Assembly: GCA_026414665.1 (NCBI GenBank)
Contig: JAOAIO010000012.1
Coordinates: forward strand, 1-44,804
Reading direction: 5' to 3'
Length of the DNA stretch: 44,804 bases
From: Azovibrio sp.
Lineage (GTDB): Bacteria > Pseudomonadota > Gammaproteobacteria > Burkholderiales > Rhodocyclaceae
Positions 1 to 8,993 of this stretch are shown piece after piece (position 1 is the stretch's first letter; each line of letters begins with the position of its first letter). The notes beneath the pieces were generated by a model that worked only from the letters and a program-made list of their open reading frames with translations, did not search any database and was not told the origin of the DNA. The translations under genes and the position numbers were made by a program.

Positions 1-1053
1 GGCCTTGTGGGCTTCGAAAACGGCGCGGTTTTCCGCTGTGTCCTCTCCGGCGCGTAGCTTCTCCAATGTCTTGACGGCGACGATGCCGCGCTCGATGCGC
101 TTCGCGGCCTGCTTCTCAAGCTGGTCGATGCCCGGCAGCTCGGTTGTGGTCGAGCGCGTGGCGATCAGGCCAAGCGCGTAGGGAATCTGCACCTCGGCGT
201 GGTTTTTGCGCGCTGCATCGTCGGGAATCGCAAACAGTGTGAAAGGCGCGGGCGCGGGTTCGGTGTGCCACATGCCTTCCATCGCGGCGAGCTTGGTCTG
301 CTGGTGCTCGGTCACGGCATAGCCCGATTCGTCGCCGAGCACGATCACCGACAGCGCCGAAGCAAAGCCGAAGGCGGCAGCGATGCGGAACGAGCGCTTG
401 GCGAATTCGATGTATTTGCCCTTGAGCAGATACCACGAGGAAATGCCGAGCACGAACATCGCGCCGGTGACATAGCCGGCCGAGACGGTGTGCACGAATT
501 TCGCCTGTGCTGCCGGATTGAACAGCAGATCCCAGAACGAGGTCATCTCCATGCGCATCGTCACCCAGCTGAATTCGGCGCCGACCGGGTTCTGCATCCA
601 GCCGTTGGCGATGAGGATCCACACCGCCGAGAGGTTCGAGCCGATGGCGGTGAGATAGGTGATGGCAAGGTGCTGACGCTTGGAGAGCTTGTCCCAGCCG
701 AAGAAGAACAGACCGATGAAGGTAGATTCCAAAAAGAAGGCCATCAGGCCCTCGATCGCCAAGGGTGCGCCAAAGATGTCGCCGACGTAGTGCGAGTAAT
801 AGGCCCAGTTGGTGCCGAACTGGAACTCCATCGTGATGCCGGTGGTGACACCGAGCGCAAAGTTGATGCCAAAGAGCTTGCCCCAGAACTTCGTCATGTC
901 GCGGTAGATCTCCTTGCCGGTCATGACGTAGGTGGTCTCCATGATCGCCAGGATGAACGATAGGCCCAGCGTCAAGGGAACGAAGAGGAAGTGATAAAAA
1001 GCCGTGGCAGCGAACTGCAGGCGGGAAAGATCGACGACGGTTTCACTGATCAT
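1..1053 (-). CDS. cydA: Cytochrome bd ubiquinol oxidase subunit I, C-terminus outside window
   Basis: This is the quinol-oxidising, heme-carrying subunit of the bd-type terminal oxidase in the inner membrane. The first 351 codons are present and the reading frame stays open to the window edge, so the C-terminus and a likely cydB lie to the left. Residues 9-23 ([15 protein letters not shown]) match the CydA start, with His21 as the likely heme b595 ligand. [19 protein letters not shown] and the [12 protein letters not shown] segment (heme b558 His) follow in the expected order. The region from about residue 240 has the long Q-loop sequence typical of the E. coli-type enzyme rather than the short CIO type. 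The ATG at 1053 has GGAG about 7 nt upstream. It is transcribed divergently from regB. Confidence 0.96.
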   Translation of the reverse strand, partial: MISETVVDLSRLQFAATAFYHFLFVPLTLGLSFILAIMETTYVMTGKEIYRDMTKFWGKLFGINFALGVTTGITMEFQFGTNWAYYSHYVGDIFGAPLAIEGLMAFFLESTFIGLFFFGWDKLSKRQHLAITYLTAIGSNLSAVWILIANGWMQNPVGAEFSWVTMRMEMTSFWDLLFNPAAQAKFVHTVSAGYVTGAMFVLGISSWYLLKGKYIEFAKRSFRIAAAFGFASALSVIVLGDESGYAVTEHQQTKLAAMEGMWHTEPAPAPFTLFAIPDDAARKNHAEVQIPYALGLIATRSTTTELPGIDQLEKQAAKRIERGIVAVKTLEKLRAGEDTAENRAVFEAHKA

Positions 1054-1557
1054 GGTGACTCCATTGTTGTTTTGCGGGCGATACGCGGCCTTGTCTTGCA
1101 TTACCCCCAAAGCCGGACCTGATTGCCCCCCTGGGATAGCGCCCGAAAAAGGCAGAAAACACGATCCCGATGCCAGCTACGCCCCGCCTGGCGCATAGCG
1201 CGACACCGATGCCCCAGGATCAAGCGGCTTGATGGCCGACGGCCCGGGGAACGGACCGGCGCCCGGCAGGCTTGCCGGCAACGGCAGACCGGGGAGGTAG
1301 CGGCGGGCCCCGACAAAACGGACGCCACCGCTTCTCCCGCTGCCCATCGCAAGAGGCGCGTCCCGCCTGGGAGGGTGCGGAACGCGCCGTCCGTTCGGGA
1401 TCGACGAACAGACGCGCCCAGCCTAGCGCCCCTCTGAAAATAGGCAATGCGGTAAATTGTCACACCCGCGCCAGCCCGCTCCACGCCTGGCCAGCGCCTC
1501 CTGCGACGAATTGCCGCACCCAAGGAGCCTGCCCCAGCCGCCGGATAAAATTCGCCC
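1054..1557. other. 504-bp divergent intergenic region between cydA and regB
   Basis: No convincing gene is seen: the open frames here are arginine/proline-rich and lack family character. The region must hold the cydA promoter. A perfect 5-bp inverted repeat with a 5-nt spacer (ATCAA-GCGGC-TTGAT, 1219-1233) and a small hairpin CCGGCA-GGCT-TGCCGG (1263-1278) are visible. Neither matches a known operator that I can name. A RegA or FNR site is plausible from context but I cannot point to one with confidence. Confidence 0.6.
1546..1551 (+). promoter_or_regulatory. Putative -10 hexamer of regB, possibly giving a leaderless mRNA
   Basis: TAAAAT matches TATAAT at 5 of 6 positions and ends 6 nt before the regB ATG. 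If used, transcription would begin at or beside the start codon. There is no obvious Shine-Dalgarno close to the ATG (AAGGAG at 1522-1527 is about 30 nt away). No good -35 is seen. Confidence 0.4.
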
Positions 1558-2946
1558 ATGCTCACCAGCTTTCCCCATCCCATCAGCGCCCTGGAACGCC
1601 TGGTCATTCTGCGCTGGGTCACGCTGGCCACCCAGTTTTCCCTCATTCTTCTGGTCAGCGTGGGCTGGAAGATGGCCTTGCCCCTGGTCCCCATGCTCGC
1701 TGGCACCGCCTGCCTCGCTCTGATCAACCTCGTCACCGCCTGGCGCTTACGCCATGCCAGCACCGTCAGCGACCAAGAGCTGTTCGCTCAGCTCTGCTTC
1801 GACGTGGGCACTCTAGTCTGGCTGCTCTACTTCGCCGGAGGCTCGAGCAACCCCTTCGTCTCCTTGCTGCTCCTTCCCATGACGATCGCGGCCGTAGCGC
1901 TACCCCTACGCTACGGCTGGTATTTGGCTGGTCTTTCCTTAGCCGCCTATAGCCTGCTGGTGTTTTTCAACCATCCCCTGCCGCCGCTCGAGGGCAGCCT
2001 CAAGACCCTGGACCAGTTGCTGGCGGAAACTTGCGGCGTAGGTGGCGAACATGCCCATCGGGGAGACGGCTTCGCGCTGCACATCGTCGGCATGTGGCTC
2101 AATTACATCCTCAGCAGCCTCATCATCATCGTCTTCCTAACCCGCCAGGCCACCGCACTACGCGAACAAGAACGGATGCTACAGCAGACCCGAGAAAAAT
2201 CCCTGCGCCAGGAAAAGGTTCTGGCCTTGGGCCTACAGGCCGCCGGCGCCGCGCACAAACTCGGCACGCCCCTATCCACCATGGCGGTGCTGGTGAGCGA
2301 GCTCGAACAGGACCTATCCCCCCAAGAGAACCAGGACAATCTGCGCCTGCTGCGCCAGCAATTGCAGCGCTGTAAAAACATTCTGTCCGACATGGTGGCC
2401 AGCGGAACCCCCCGCCCGCCCCTAGCAGCCGACCAGTGGATACACAACCTGATCAACGAATGGCAGCTGCTGCGCCCGGAAGTGCACATGCAGGCCGTGG
2501 AAATCGCCAACGACGAACCCGCGCCCTTGATCCAGGTAGACCGCAGCCTCGACCAAGCCTTGCAGAATCTGCTCGACAATGCCGCCAACGCCAGCCCCGA
2601 ACATGTCCGCCTGCAACTGGACTGGGACCGTAACCGGCTCGAAATCCGTATCTTAGACGAGGGCCGCGGCATCGACAGCCCTATGGCGAGCCTCCTGGGA
2701 CGTGAGTTCATTCTCCAGGAGCAGCACACCGGCCTGGGCATAGGCTTTTTCCTAAGCAACGCCACCATCGAGCGCCTCGGCGGCACGGTGGAAATGAGTA
2801 ACCGGCACCCCACCGGCAGCTGCATCCGCGTCTGCCTGCCGCTGGAAAGCCTGGCCGCCGCCCGCCCCAGCGCCGCGCTCCCATCCGAGGCGAATCCTGC
2901 CTCTGAGCCCATGCCGACCCAGCCCGTTCGCCCCAGCGCCGCATGA
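1558..2946 (+). CDS. regB: Redox-sensing histidine kinase, RegB/PrrB/ActS family
   Basis: This membrane kinase should sense respiratory or quinone redox state and phosphorylate the adjacent RegA. It has 462 residues, with an N-terminal set of about five or six hydrophobic segments (residues about 15-195), then dimerisation and ATPase domains. Residues 94-100 are GGSSNPF, the GGXXNPF quinone-binding heptapeptide of RegB. The H-box AAHKLGTPLST places the phospho-accepting His at 233. Cys272 in QRCKNIL lies 39 residues on, in register with the redox-active Cys of Rhodobacter RegB (His225/Cys265). The N-box (LQNLLDNAANAS), DEGRGI and GLGIGFF ATP-lid motifs are intact. The stop overlaps the regA start by 4 nt. 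The C-terminal tail of about 30 residues is Ala/Pro-rich and poorly conserved. Confidence 0.93.
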   Translation: MLTSFPHPISALERLVILRWVTLATQFSLILLVSVGWKMALPLVPMLAGTACLALINLVTAWRLRHASTVSDQELFAQLCFDVGTLVWLLYFAGGSSNPFVSLLLLPMTIAAVALPLRYGWYLAGLSLAAYSLLVFFNHPLPPLEGSLKTLDQLLAETCGVGGEHAHRGDGFALHIVGMWLNYILSSLIIIVFLTRQATALREQERMLQQTREKSLRQEKVLALGLQAAGAAHKLGTPLSTMAVLVSELEQDLSPQENQDNLRLLRQQLQRCKNILSDMVASGTPRPPLAADQWIHNLINEWQLLRPEVHMQAVEIANDEPAPLIQVDRSLDQALQNLLDNAANASPEHVRLQLDWDRNRLEIRILDEGRGIDSPMASLLGREFILQEQHTGLGIGFFLSNATIERLGGTVEMSNRHPTGSCIRVCLPLESLAAARPSAALPSEANPASEPMPTQPVRPSAA

Positions 2947-3497
2947 CATCATCCGCAACATCCCAAGACGCTCCGCATCTGCTGCTCGTAGACGACGATG
3001 AAATCTTCCGAGCCGTCCTCGCTCGGGCGCTGGAGCGCCGGGGCTTCCGAGTCCAAGCCGCTGCCAGCTCGGCGCAAGCCTTACCCCTGGCGCGCCAGTA
3101 TTCACCCCGCTACGCGGTCGTCGACCTTCGCCTCGGGCATGAATCAGGACTGGGCTTGATCAAAGCCTTGCACGCCCTCGATCCCCAGATCCGCATCGTC
3201 ATGCTCACTGGCTACGCCAGCATCGCCACCGCAGTCGAAGCCATCAAGCTAGGGGCCATCCACTATCTGACCAAGCCTGCCGACCCGGAAGAAATCATCG
3301 CCGCCCTAGGACGCATCGATGGCGATTCGAACACTCCCCTGGCCGCCACGCCGCCTTCGGTGAGTCGGCTCGAGTGGGAGCACATCCAGAAGGTATTGAA
3401 CCAGCACCAGGGCAACATCTCCGCCACCGCCCGGGCCCTGAAGATGCACCGCCGCACGCTGCAACGCAAACTCGCAAAACGCCCTGTACGAGAGTAA
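2943..3497 (+). CDS. regA: Response regulator with Fis-type HTH, RegA/PrrA/ActR family
   Basis: This is the DNA-binding partner of RegB, 184 residues long, which is the usual RegA size. The receiver domain (residues about 12-125) has the acidic cluster VDDDE, the phospho-acceptor Asp61 in AVVDLRLG, the Thr of LTGYAS and the Lys of LTKPAD. A short linker leads to a C-terminal Fis-like helix-turn-helix (NISATARALKMHRRTLQRKL, residues about 158-177), the hallmark of this family. Its ATG lies within ATGA of the regB stop, implying translational coupling. In Rhodobacter this regulator controls terminal oxidases including cyd. Here cydA is the next gene beyond the divergent promoter region, so direct control is an attractive inference. 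Confidence 0.93.
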   Translation: MTSSATSQDAPHLLLVDDDEIFRAVLARALERRGFRVQAAASSAQALPLARQYSPRYAVVDLRLGHESGLGLIKALHALDPQIRIVMLTGYASIATAVEAIKLGAIHYLTKPADPEEIIAALGRIDGDSNTPLAATPPSVSRLEWEHIQKVLNQHQGNISATARALKMHRRTLQRKLAKRPVRE

Positions 3498-3525
3498 TCA
3501 GGCGGAACACCGCTTGCGAGCACGT

Positions 3526-3531
3526 TACAAT
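3526..3531 (+). promoter_or_regulatory. Putative -10 hexamer of tamA, 6 nt before the ATG
   Basis: TACAAT matches TATAAT at 5 of 6 positions and is followed by CCCGGC and then ATG. This repeats the spacing seen at regB and suggests a leaderless start. No convincing -35 is visible, and tamA could equally be read through from regBA, 40 nt away. Confidence 0.35.
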
Positions 3532-3537
3532 CCCGGC

Positions 3538-5247
3538 ATGAGCGCCCCCGCCCTGTCCTGCCGGTTACTGCTCGCCACCTTGGCCGCAAGCTGCACCCCG
3601 CTCCAGGCGGCGGCGCCGCGCATCGAGGCGCCGCCGCCGCTCGCGGCCTTGCTGCAACGCTACCTGCATTGGGAAACCCCACGCGATGCGGCAGAACGGC
3701 AAGCCTTCCTGCGCCGCGTCACGCAAGAAGGTGAGGCGCTACTTGCCACCGAGGGTTATTTTGAGCCTCGGCTCGATCTTACCGGCGATGACCTCGAAAC
3801 CCTGGTGCTGCAAGTCGAGCCTGGGCGCCGTAGCGTGATCGCCGCCACCCGCATCCACATCGACGGCCCGCTCCCCGAATCCCGGCGCCAGGAACTGCTC
3901 GACACTTGGCCCTTGCGCCCCGGACAACCCTTTCGCCAGGCAGACTGGAGCGCTGCCAAGGAAGCACTGCTCCAGGCCCTGCTCGAGCGCGACTATCCGG
4001 CTGCGCGCATCACGCACAGTCTGGCCGAGGTCGATGCCGAACATGCCAAGGTGACGCTCGAACTGACGCTGCACAGCGGCCCCCCCTACCGTTTCGGCGC
4101 GCTGCAGATGGACGGCCTCATGCGCTACCCGCCCGAGCTCGTAGCGCGCTACAACAGCGAGATAGCGCCAGGCAAGCCCTATGCCGAAGCGCCCCTGCAC
4201 GCCTTGCAGACCCGCCTGGAAAACAGCCCCTATTTCAATGCCGTAGCCGTGCGGATCGATCAGGACGCGGCCACGCCAGGTCCTGATGGCAGCCTCGTCG
4301 CGCCGGTGCGCATTCATCTGCGCGAACGCCAGCCGCACCAAATCGGCCTGGGCGCCGGCGTGAGCTCGAACACCGGCGCTCGGGTGGAGGTGAATTACCG
4401 CAGCGCTGATCTATTCCGCCAGGCTTGGCAGATCAACAGCGGCATCCGCCTCGAGCAGCTCAAGCAATCCGCCTATGCCGACATCTTTCTCCCTCCGGCG
4501 CAAGATCGGTCGCAATATGCCTTCGGCGTGCTCCTGGAGCGCTCCGACATCCAAAATCTCGTGCTACAAACCCGCTCGCTCGGCATCAGCCGCAGCCGTC
4601 AGCAAGGCAGCATCGATCTGGGCTTGAACCTCGGCTACATCGAGGAAAGACAAACGCCCGAGGGCGCGCCAAGCCGTCGCACCCGGGCGCTCACCCTCAA
4701 TTCGAGCTGGACCTGGCAGCCCTTCCGCGGCCAGATCGAGCGGCGCGAAGGTTATTCCAGCCAGGTGCAGCTAGGCGGCTCGCTCAAGGCCGTATCGGAT
4801 CAGAATTTCATCCGGCTTTACGGCAAGCACCAGCACAGCCTGATTTTGAGTCGCCGCAACAGCCTCACCCTCCGCGCCGAAGGCGGCATCGTCCTAGCCC
4901 CTAGCCGCCAAGGCATTCCGCAAAACTTCCTGTTTCGCGCCGGCGGCACCCAGTCGGTGCGCGGTTATGCTTACCAGCGCCTGGGCGTCGAGCAGGGCGA
5001 GGCGGTCCTGGGCGGCCGCTATCTCGCCACGCTAAGCGCCGAGCTCACCCACTGGCTAGCCGATAGCCCCTGGGGCATTGCGGCCTTCGTCGATGCCGGC
5101 AACGCGGGCGACGACAAGGCCGGCTTCAAGCTGAAAACCGGCTACGGCCTCGGCGCCCGCTGGAAAAGCCCAGCTGGCCCCTTAGGGGTCGACATCGCCT
5201 ATGGCGACAGCTGGCACCTCCATTTTGCTCTGGCGCTCCCTTTCTGA
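3538..5247 (+). CDS. tamA: Outer-membrane translocation and assembly module protein TamA (Omp85 family)
   Basis: TamA is the outer-membrane barrel of the TAM complex, which helps insert certain outer-membrane proteins and works with TamB. The ATG at 3538 is preferred over the in-frame TTG at 3514 because it directly begins a signal peptide (MSAPALSCRLLLATLAASC, cleavage probably near residues 22-25). Residues about 30-270 hold POTRA-like repeats (for example LEVEPGRRSVIAAT and LHSGPPYRFGALQ). The C-terminal half is a 16-strand-type barrel with the conserved Omp85 loop motif SVRGYAYQRLG. The protein ends in Phe (LALPF), as expected for an outer-membrane barrel. Its length of 569 residues is normal. 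tamB follows with a 1-nt gap. Confidence 0.92.
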   Translation: MSAPALSCRLLLATLAASCTPLQAAAPRIEAPPPLAALLQRYLHWETPRDAAERQAFLRRVTQEGEALLATEGYFEPRLDLTGDDLETLVLQVEPGRRSVIAATRIHIDGPLPESRRQELLDTWPLRPGQPFRQADWSAAKEALLQALLERDYPAARITHSLAEVDAEHAKVTLELTLHSGPPYRFGALQMDGLMRYPPELVARYNSEIAPGKPYAEAPLHALQTRLENSPYFNAVAVRIDQDAATPGPDGSLVAPVRIHLRERQPHQIGLGAGVSSNTGARVEVNYRSADLFRQAWQINSGIRLEQLKQSAYADIFLPPAQDRSQYAFGVLLERSDIQNLVLQTRSLGISRSRQQGSIDLGLNLGYIEERQTPEGAPSRRTRALTLNSSWTWQPFRGQIERREGYSSQVQLGGSLKAVSDQNFIRLYGKHQHSLILSRRNSLTLRAEGGIVLAPSRQGIPQNFLFRAGGTQSVRGYAYQRLGVEQGEAVLGGRYLATLSAELTHWLADSPWGIAAFVDAGNAGDDKAGFKLKTGYGLGARWKSPAGPLGVDIAYGDSWHLHFALALPF

Positions 5248-5248
5248 A

Positions 5249-8200
5249 ATGCTCGCCGCCGATCCGCCATCTTCGCCAGCCCGCACACGCCTGCGCCGCG
5301 CCTGGATTGGCATCGGACTCGCCGGCCTCGGCCTCGGCGCTGCCGCGGCCTGGCTGCTGACGACGGCGAGCGGCTTAGCGGCCAGCCTGGCCTTGGCTGG
5401 CTGGCTAAGCGGCGGGCAACTCGAAATCAGTGGCGTGCGCGGCCAGCTGCTCGGCCCCTTGGCAGTGGATGCCTTGCGCTGGCACAGACAAGGCGAGACC
5501 GGCAGCGATGCGATTCAGCTTGCCGGACTCGAGCTCGCCTGGCAGCCCGCCGCCCTGCTGCGGGGGCGCCTCGTCATCGATCGGCTGCACGCCCGGGAGC
5601 TGCGCCTAGAACGCGCGCCCAGCCCGGCGACACCGCCACCTGCCAGGCTCACCTTTCCCTTTGCCGGGCAAGTCGATGCGCTCACACTCGATCATCTTTA
5701 TCTGGACGGTCCCACGCCGGCGGACTCGCCTGCCCTCACCCAGCTTACCGCCCGTCTCACGAGCGATGGCCAGACACATCGCCTCACGCATCTGAGTTTT
5801 CGCCACGCAGCCCTAACTATTCAAGCCGAAGCCGAACTCGGGGGAATCCAGCCGCTGCCGGTTACAGCCCGCATCGAGCTAGAAGGCAAGCTCGCCGCCC
5901 AGCCGCTGCGCCTTAGCCTCACGGCCGACGGTCCGCTCGCGGCATTAGCGGTGCGCGGCGACATCCATGGCGCCGAAAGCCAGGGGGAATTGACGGCCAC
6001 CCTCACCCCGTTCGCCCGGCACCCGTTCAGCCGCCTTCAGGCGCGCCTGCGTCATATCGACCCATCCCTCTGGCACGCCGCCGCGCCTGCCGCCGGACTG
6101 GACTTGGACGCCGAGCTACGCCCCGGCCCCGGCTCCGATCTCGTCGGACATCTGCGTCTCATCAATCGCCACAGCGCGCCCCTCGATCGCAATGCTCTGC
6201 CGCTCGCCAGCCTAGACGCGGCCGTACACTGGCACGATCAGCGCTTGCGGCTCACGCAAATGCAGGCCGGCCTGCCCGGTGGTGGCGCCGTGCGCGGCGA
6301 GCTCGACATCGACCTCGCCGCGCACGGCGGCCTCCGCCTGCACGGCGAGCTGGTCGGCCTCGACCCGGCCCGCCTGGCCAGCCACTTGCCCACCGCCCGC
6401 ATCAACGCACATTTCGACGCCAGCGCACGCCTAGGCGCACCGCTTCAACTCGCCCTGCAATTCGCGCTCCAAGATAGCCGCATCGCCGGCCAGACTTTCG
6501 CCGGCGGTGGGCGGCTTGCCATCGCGCCGCAGCGCCTCGAAGCGGTCGACATCGAACTCACAGCGGGGCGCAACCGGCTCATGGCGCGCGGCGCCCTAGG
6601 GACGGCGCACGACCGCTTGCAGCTCGACATCCGCGCCCCGCGCCTGGCTGACCTCGGCCTAGACGGCGACCTCGCGGCACGCCTCGAGCTCGCCGGCGCC
6701 CTACAGCTACCGCGGATCAGCGGCAATGCCAGCAGCGCACGCCTCACCCTGCCGGGCGGGCTGCGCTTGGCCGGGCTCAAATTGAGCGCCCGCATGGGCG
6801 AAGCGGCACGCGACCCGCTTGCCTTGCAGCTCGATCTCGATCGCCTCGAATGGCGGCGCAGCGGCGCCCCGCCCGACAGCCTCGCCAAGACCCGCTTACA
6901 CATCGCCGGTAGCCGGGCGCAACACCACATCGAATTCGAAACCCGGCTCACCCTGCCCAACTTCGCCCAGCTCACGCAAGCTCCGCTTAGGCTCGCGGCC
7001 AGCGGCGCATTCCAGGATCGGCGCTGGCACGGCCAGCTCACCCGCCTCGACTTAGGAGAAGACGCGCCTTGGCTGCAACTTGCCGCCGCTGCTCCGCTTA
7101 GCCTGGGCGACACGCTGCGCTTCGGCCCGGCGCGCCTACGCGGCGGACATGCCGGGCAAGACTGGCATGTCGATCTCGACCGATTCGAACGCCACGCTCA
7201 GGAGTGGCAGAGCAGCGGCCGGCTCGTCGCCTTGCCGCTGGCCGCCTTTGCCGCCCCCCTGGCGCACAGCAGCTTGCGCGTCGATGGCGAGTGGCAGCTG
7301 CGTCTTGGCAACCGGCCACAGGGTCGGATCCGTCTCTGGCGCCGGGACGGCGACCTGCGACTTGGCCCCGCCGCTCGCTCCGCCCTCGGCCTCGACCAAG
7401 CGCGTCTCGACCTGACGCTCGACGGCCAACCGCGCCTGACATGGCTGGCGCAAGGCACGCGTCTCGGCCAAGTCCAGGGCGACATCCGCTTGCACCCCCG
7501 CGACCCGCTCGGCCAGGCCTGGAATGGCCGCATCACGGCGCGTATGGCCGATCTGAACTGGGCGAGCGCGCTCTTCGGAGACAACCTGCAACTCGGCGGC
7601 CAGCTAAACGCCGAGGCCCGCCTTGGCGGCACGCCACGTTCGCCCCGCCTCGCCGGCCAACTACGCGGCGAAGCGCTGCGCCTACACGCGCTCGATAGCG
7701 GCTTACGGCTCGAATCCGGACGCCTCGCGCTCGATTTCGACGAACGCGGCCTGACACTCGAACGCTTCGAGTTCCTCAGCCCCCATGCGCCTCTGCCGCA
7801 AGCCCTCAGCCGCGCCGCGCAAGCAGCCTTGCAACCGATCTGCGCCAGTCCGGGCCGCCTTGTCGGCCAGGGGCGGCTCGTCTTGAGCGGATCGACGGCA
7901 AGCGCCGCGGACGGCCAGCTCGATTTCCGACTCGAACGCCTCGGCGTCATGCAAAAGCCGCAGCAATGGGTGGCGCTCACAGGCCAGGGCCGGCTCAAGC
8001 TAGATGCGAACACGCTGGACGTAAACGCCCAGCTCGATGTCGACGGCGGCTACTGGCAGCTTGCCGACCTGAACGCCCCGAAACTCTCCGACGACGTGGT
8101 GGTGCGGCGTCGGACAGACCCCGCCATCACGCCGGCGCGCCCGCTGCAAACCCGCTTGGCCATCCAAGTCGATCTCGGCCGCAACTTCCACTTCGCCGGC

Positions 8201-8968
8201 GCGGGCGTGCAGAGCCGCCTGCGCGGCGCCCTCGCCTTGAGCGCCCGCGACCACGAACCCTTGCGCGCCACGGGCAGCATCCGCACCGTCGACGGGCGCT
8301 TCGACGCCTACGGGCAAAAGCTGGAAATCGAGCAAGGCATCCTCAGCTTCAACGGCCTGGTCGGCAACCCCGGCCTCAACATTCGCGCCATGCGCAAGAA
8401 TCAGGCGGTGGAAGCTGGGGTGAGCATCACCGGCACGGCCTCCCGGCCCATCATCAGTCTGGTCTCGCATCCGAATGTGCCGGATGTGGAAAAACTCTCC
8501 TGGCTCGTCCTCGGCGAAGCCCCGGAACAAAAGAGCGGCGCCGATCTCTCGACCCTGCTCGCCGCCGCCCAGGCCATGCTCGGCGGCGAGACCGGCGGCC
8601 CGGGCAACGTCTTGCGCGAACTACAGCAAGCCCTCGGGGTCGATGTGAGCATCGGCACGAACAGCGCCAGCGCCAAGGCGCGCAGCCAGGTAGCGAGCAG
8701 CTCCGGCTTCGGCAGCAGCAGCCCTAGCGCAAGCGAGCAAATCGTCCGAGTCGGCACCCGGCTTGCCCAGGGGCTCAACCTTTCTTACGAACAATCGCTG
8801 ACCGGCACCGAGAGCGTGGTGAAACTCACGTTGGCGCTCGGCCGTCGCCTCGCCTTGGTCGGCCAGGCCGGCACGGACAATGCGGTGGACCTGTTCTACA
8901 ACTTCCGCTTCGGCAGCGCCGGGGGCCGGCGCCAGACGGGCGACACCCCGCCGCCGGCCACGCCATGA
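5249..8968 (+). CDS. tamB: Translocation and assembly module inner-membrane protein TamB
   Basis: TamB is the long periplasm-spanning partner of TamA, anchored in the inner membrane and made largely of a beta-helical groove (AsmA/DUF490 superfamily). It has 1239 residues from the ATG at 5249, immediately after the tamA stop; an in-frame ATG at 5201 would overlap tamA and is less likely. A basic N-terminus (RTRLRRAW) precedes one membrane anchor (about residues 17-43). The middle is repetitive amphipathic beta sequence rich in Leu, Arg and Ala. The C-terminal DUF490 portion shows GQKLEIEQGILSFNG, LSWLVLGEAPEQ, GTRLAQGLNLSYEQSL and a terminal FYNFRFG segment. The Ser/Ala-rich stretch around residues 1140-1165 looks flexible. 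The function assignment follows the family and the tamA pairing. Confidence 0.92.
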   Translation: MLAADPPSSPARTRLRRAWIGIGLAGLGLGAAAAWLLTTASGLAASLALAGWLSGGQLEISGVRGQLLGPLAVDALRWHRQGETGSDAIQLAGLELAWQPAALLRGRLVIDRLHARELRLERAPSPATPPPARLTFPFAGQVDALTLDHLYLDGPTPADSPALTQLTARLTSDGQTHRLTHLSFRHAALTIQAEAELGGIQPLPVTARIELEGKLAAQPLRLSLTADGPLAALAVRGDIHGAESQGELTATLTPFARHPFSRLQARLRHIDPSLWHAAAPAAGLDLDAELRPGPGSDLVGHLRLINRHSAPLDRNALPLASLDAAVHWHDQRLRLTQMQAGLPGGGAVRGELDIDLAAHGGLRLHGELVGLDPARLASHLPTARINAHFDASARLGAPLQLALQFALQDSRIAGQTFAGGGRLAIAPQRLEAVDIELTAGRNRLMARGALGTAHDRLQLDIRAPRLADLGLDGDLAARLELAGALQLPRISGNASSARLTLPGGLRLAGLKLSARMGEAARDPLALQLDLDRLEWRRSGAPPDSLAKTRLHIAGSRAQHHIEFETRLTLPNFAQLTQAPLRLAASGAFQDRRWHGQLTRLDLGEDAPWLQLAAAAPLSLGDTLRFGPARLRGGHAGQDWHVDLDRFERHAQEWQSSGRLVALPLAAFAAPLAHSSLRVDGEWQLRLGNRPQGRIRLWRRDGDLRLGPAARSALGLDQARLDLTLDGQPRLTWLAQGTRLGQVQGDIRLHPRDPLGQAWNGRITARMADLNWASALFGDNLQLGGQLNAEARLGGTPRSPRLAGQLRGEALRLHALDSGLRLESGRLALDFDERGLTLERFEFLSPHAPLPQALSRAAQAALQPICASPGRLVGQGRLVLSGSTASAADGQLDFRLERLGVMQKPQQWVALTGQGRLKLDANTLDVNAQLDVDGGYWQLADLNAPKLSDDVVVRRRTDPAITPARPLQTRLAIQVDLGRNFHFAGAGVQSRLRGALALSARDHEPLRATGSIRTVDGRFDAYGQKLEIEQGILSFNGLVGNPGLNIRAMRKNQAVEAGVSITGTASRPIISLVSHPNVPDVEKLSWLVLGEAPEQKSGADLSTLLAAAQAMLGGETGGPGNVLRELQQALGVDVSIGTNSASAKARSQVASSSGFGSSSPSASEQIVRVGTRLAQGLNLSYEQSLTGTESVVKLTLALGRRLALVGQAGTDNAVDLFYNFRFGSAGGRRQTGDTPPPATP

Positions 8969-8993
8969 GCGACGCGCCTCGCCGCACGCGCCT

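Noticed and set aside
199-963. Long plus-strand reading frame opposite cydA
   Set aside because: It mirrors the strongly supported cydA frame, is rich in Arg/His/Gly/Asp and shows no family character.
1219-1233. ATCAA-N5-TTGAT as an FNR box upstream of cydA
   Set aside because: FNR sites have TTGAT-N4-ATCAA; this has the half-sites in the opposite order and a 5-nt spacer.
1272-1952. 226-residue plus-strand frame overlapping the regB start
   Set aside because: Low-complexity Arg/Pro/His composition and overlap with a clear regB frame.
3514-3537. Upstream TTG start for tamA
   Set aside because: It would place eight polar residues before an otherwise perfect signal peptide.
5201-5248. Upstream ATG start for tamB
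   Set aside because: It overlaps tamA by 47 nt and adds 16 residues with no family support; the ATG at 5249 directly follows the tamA stop.
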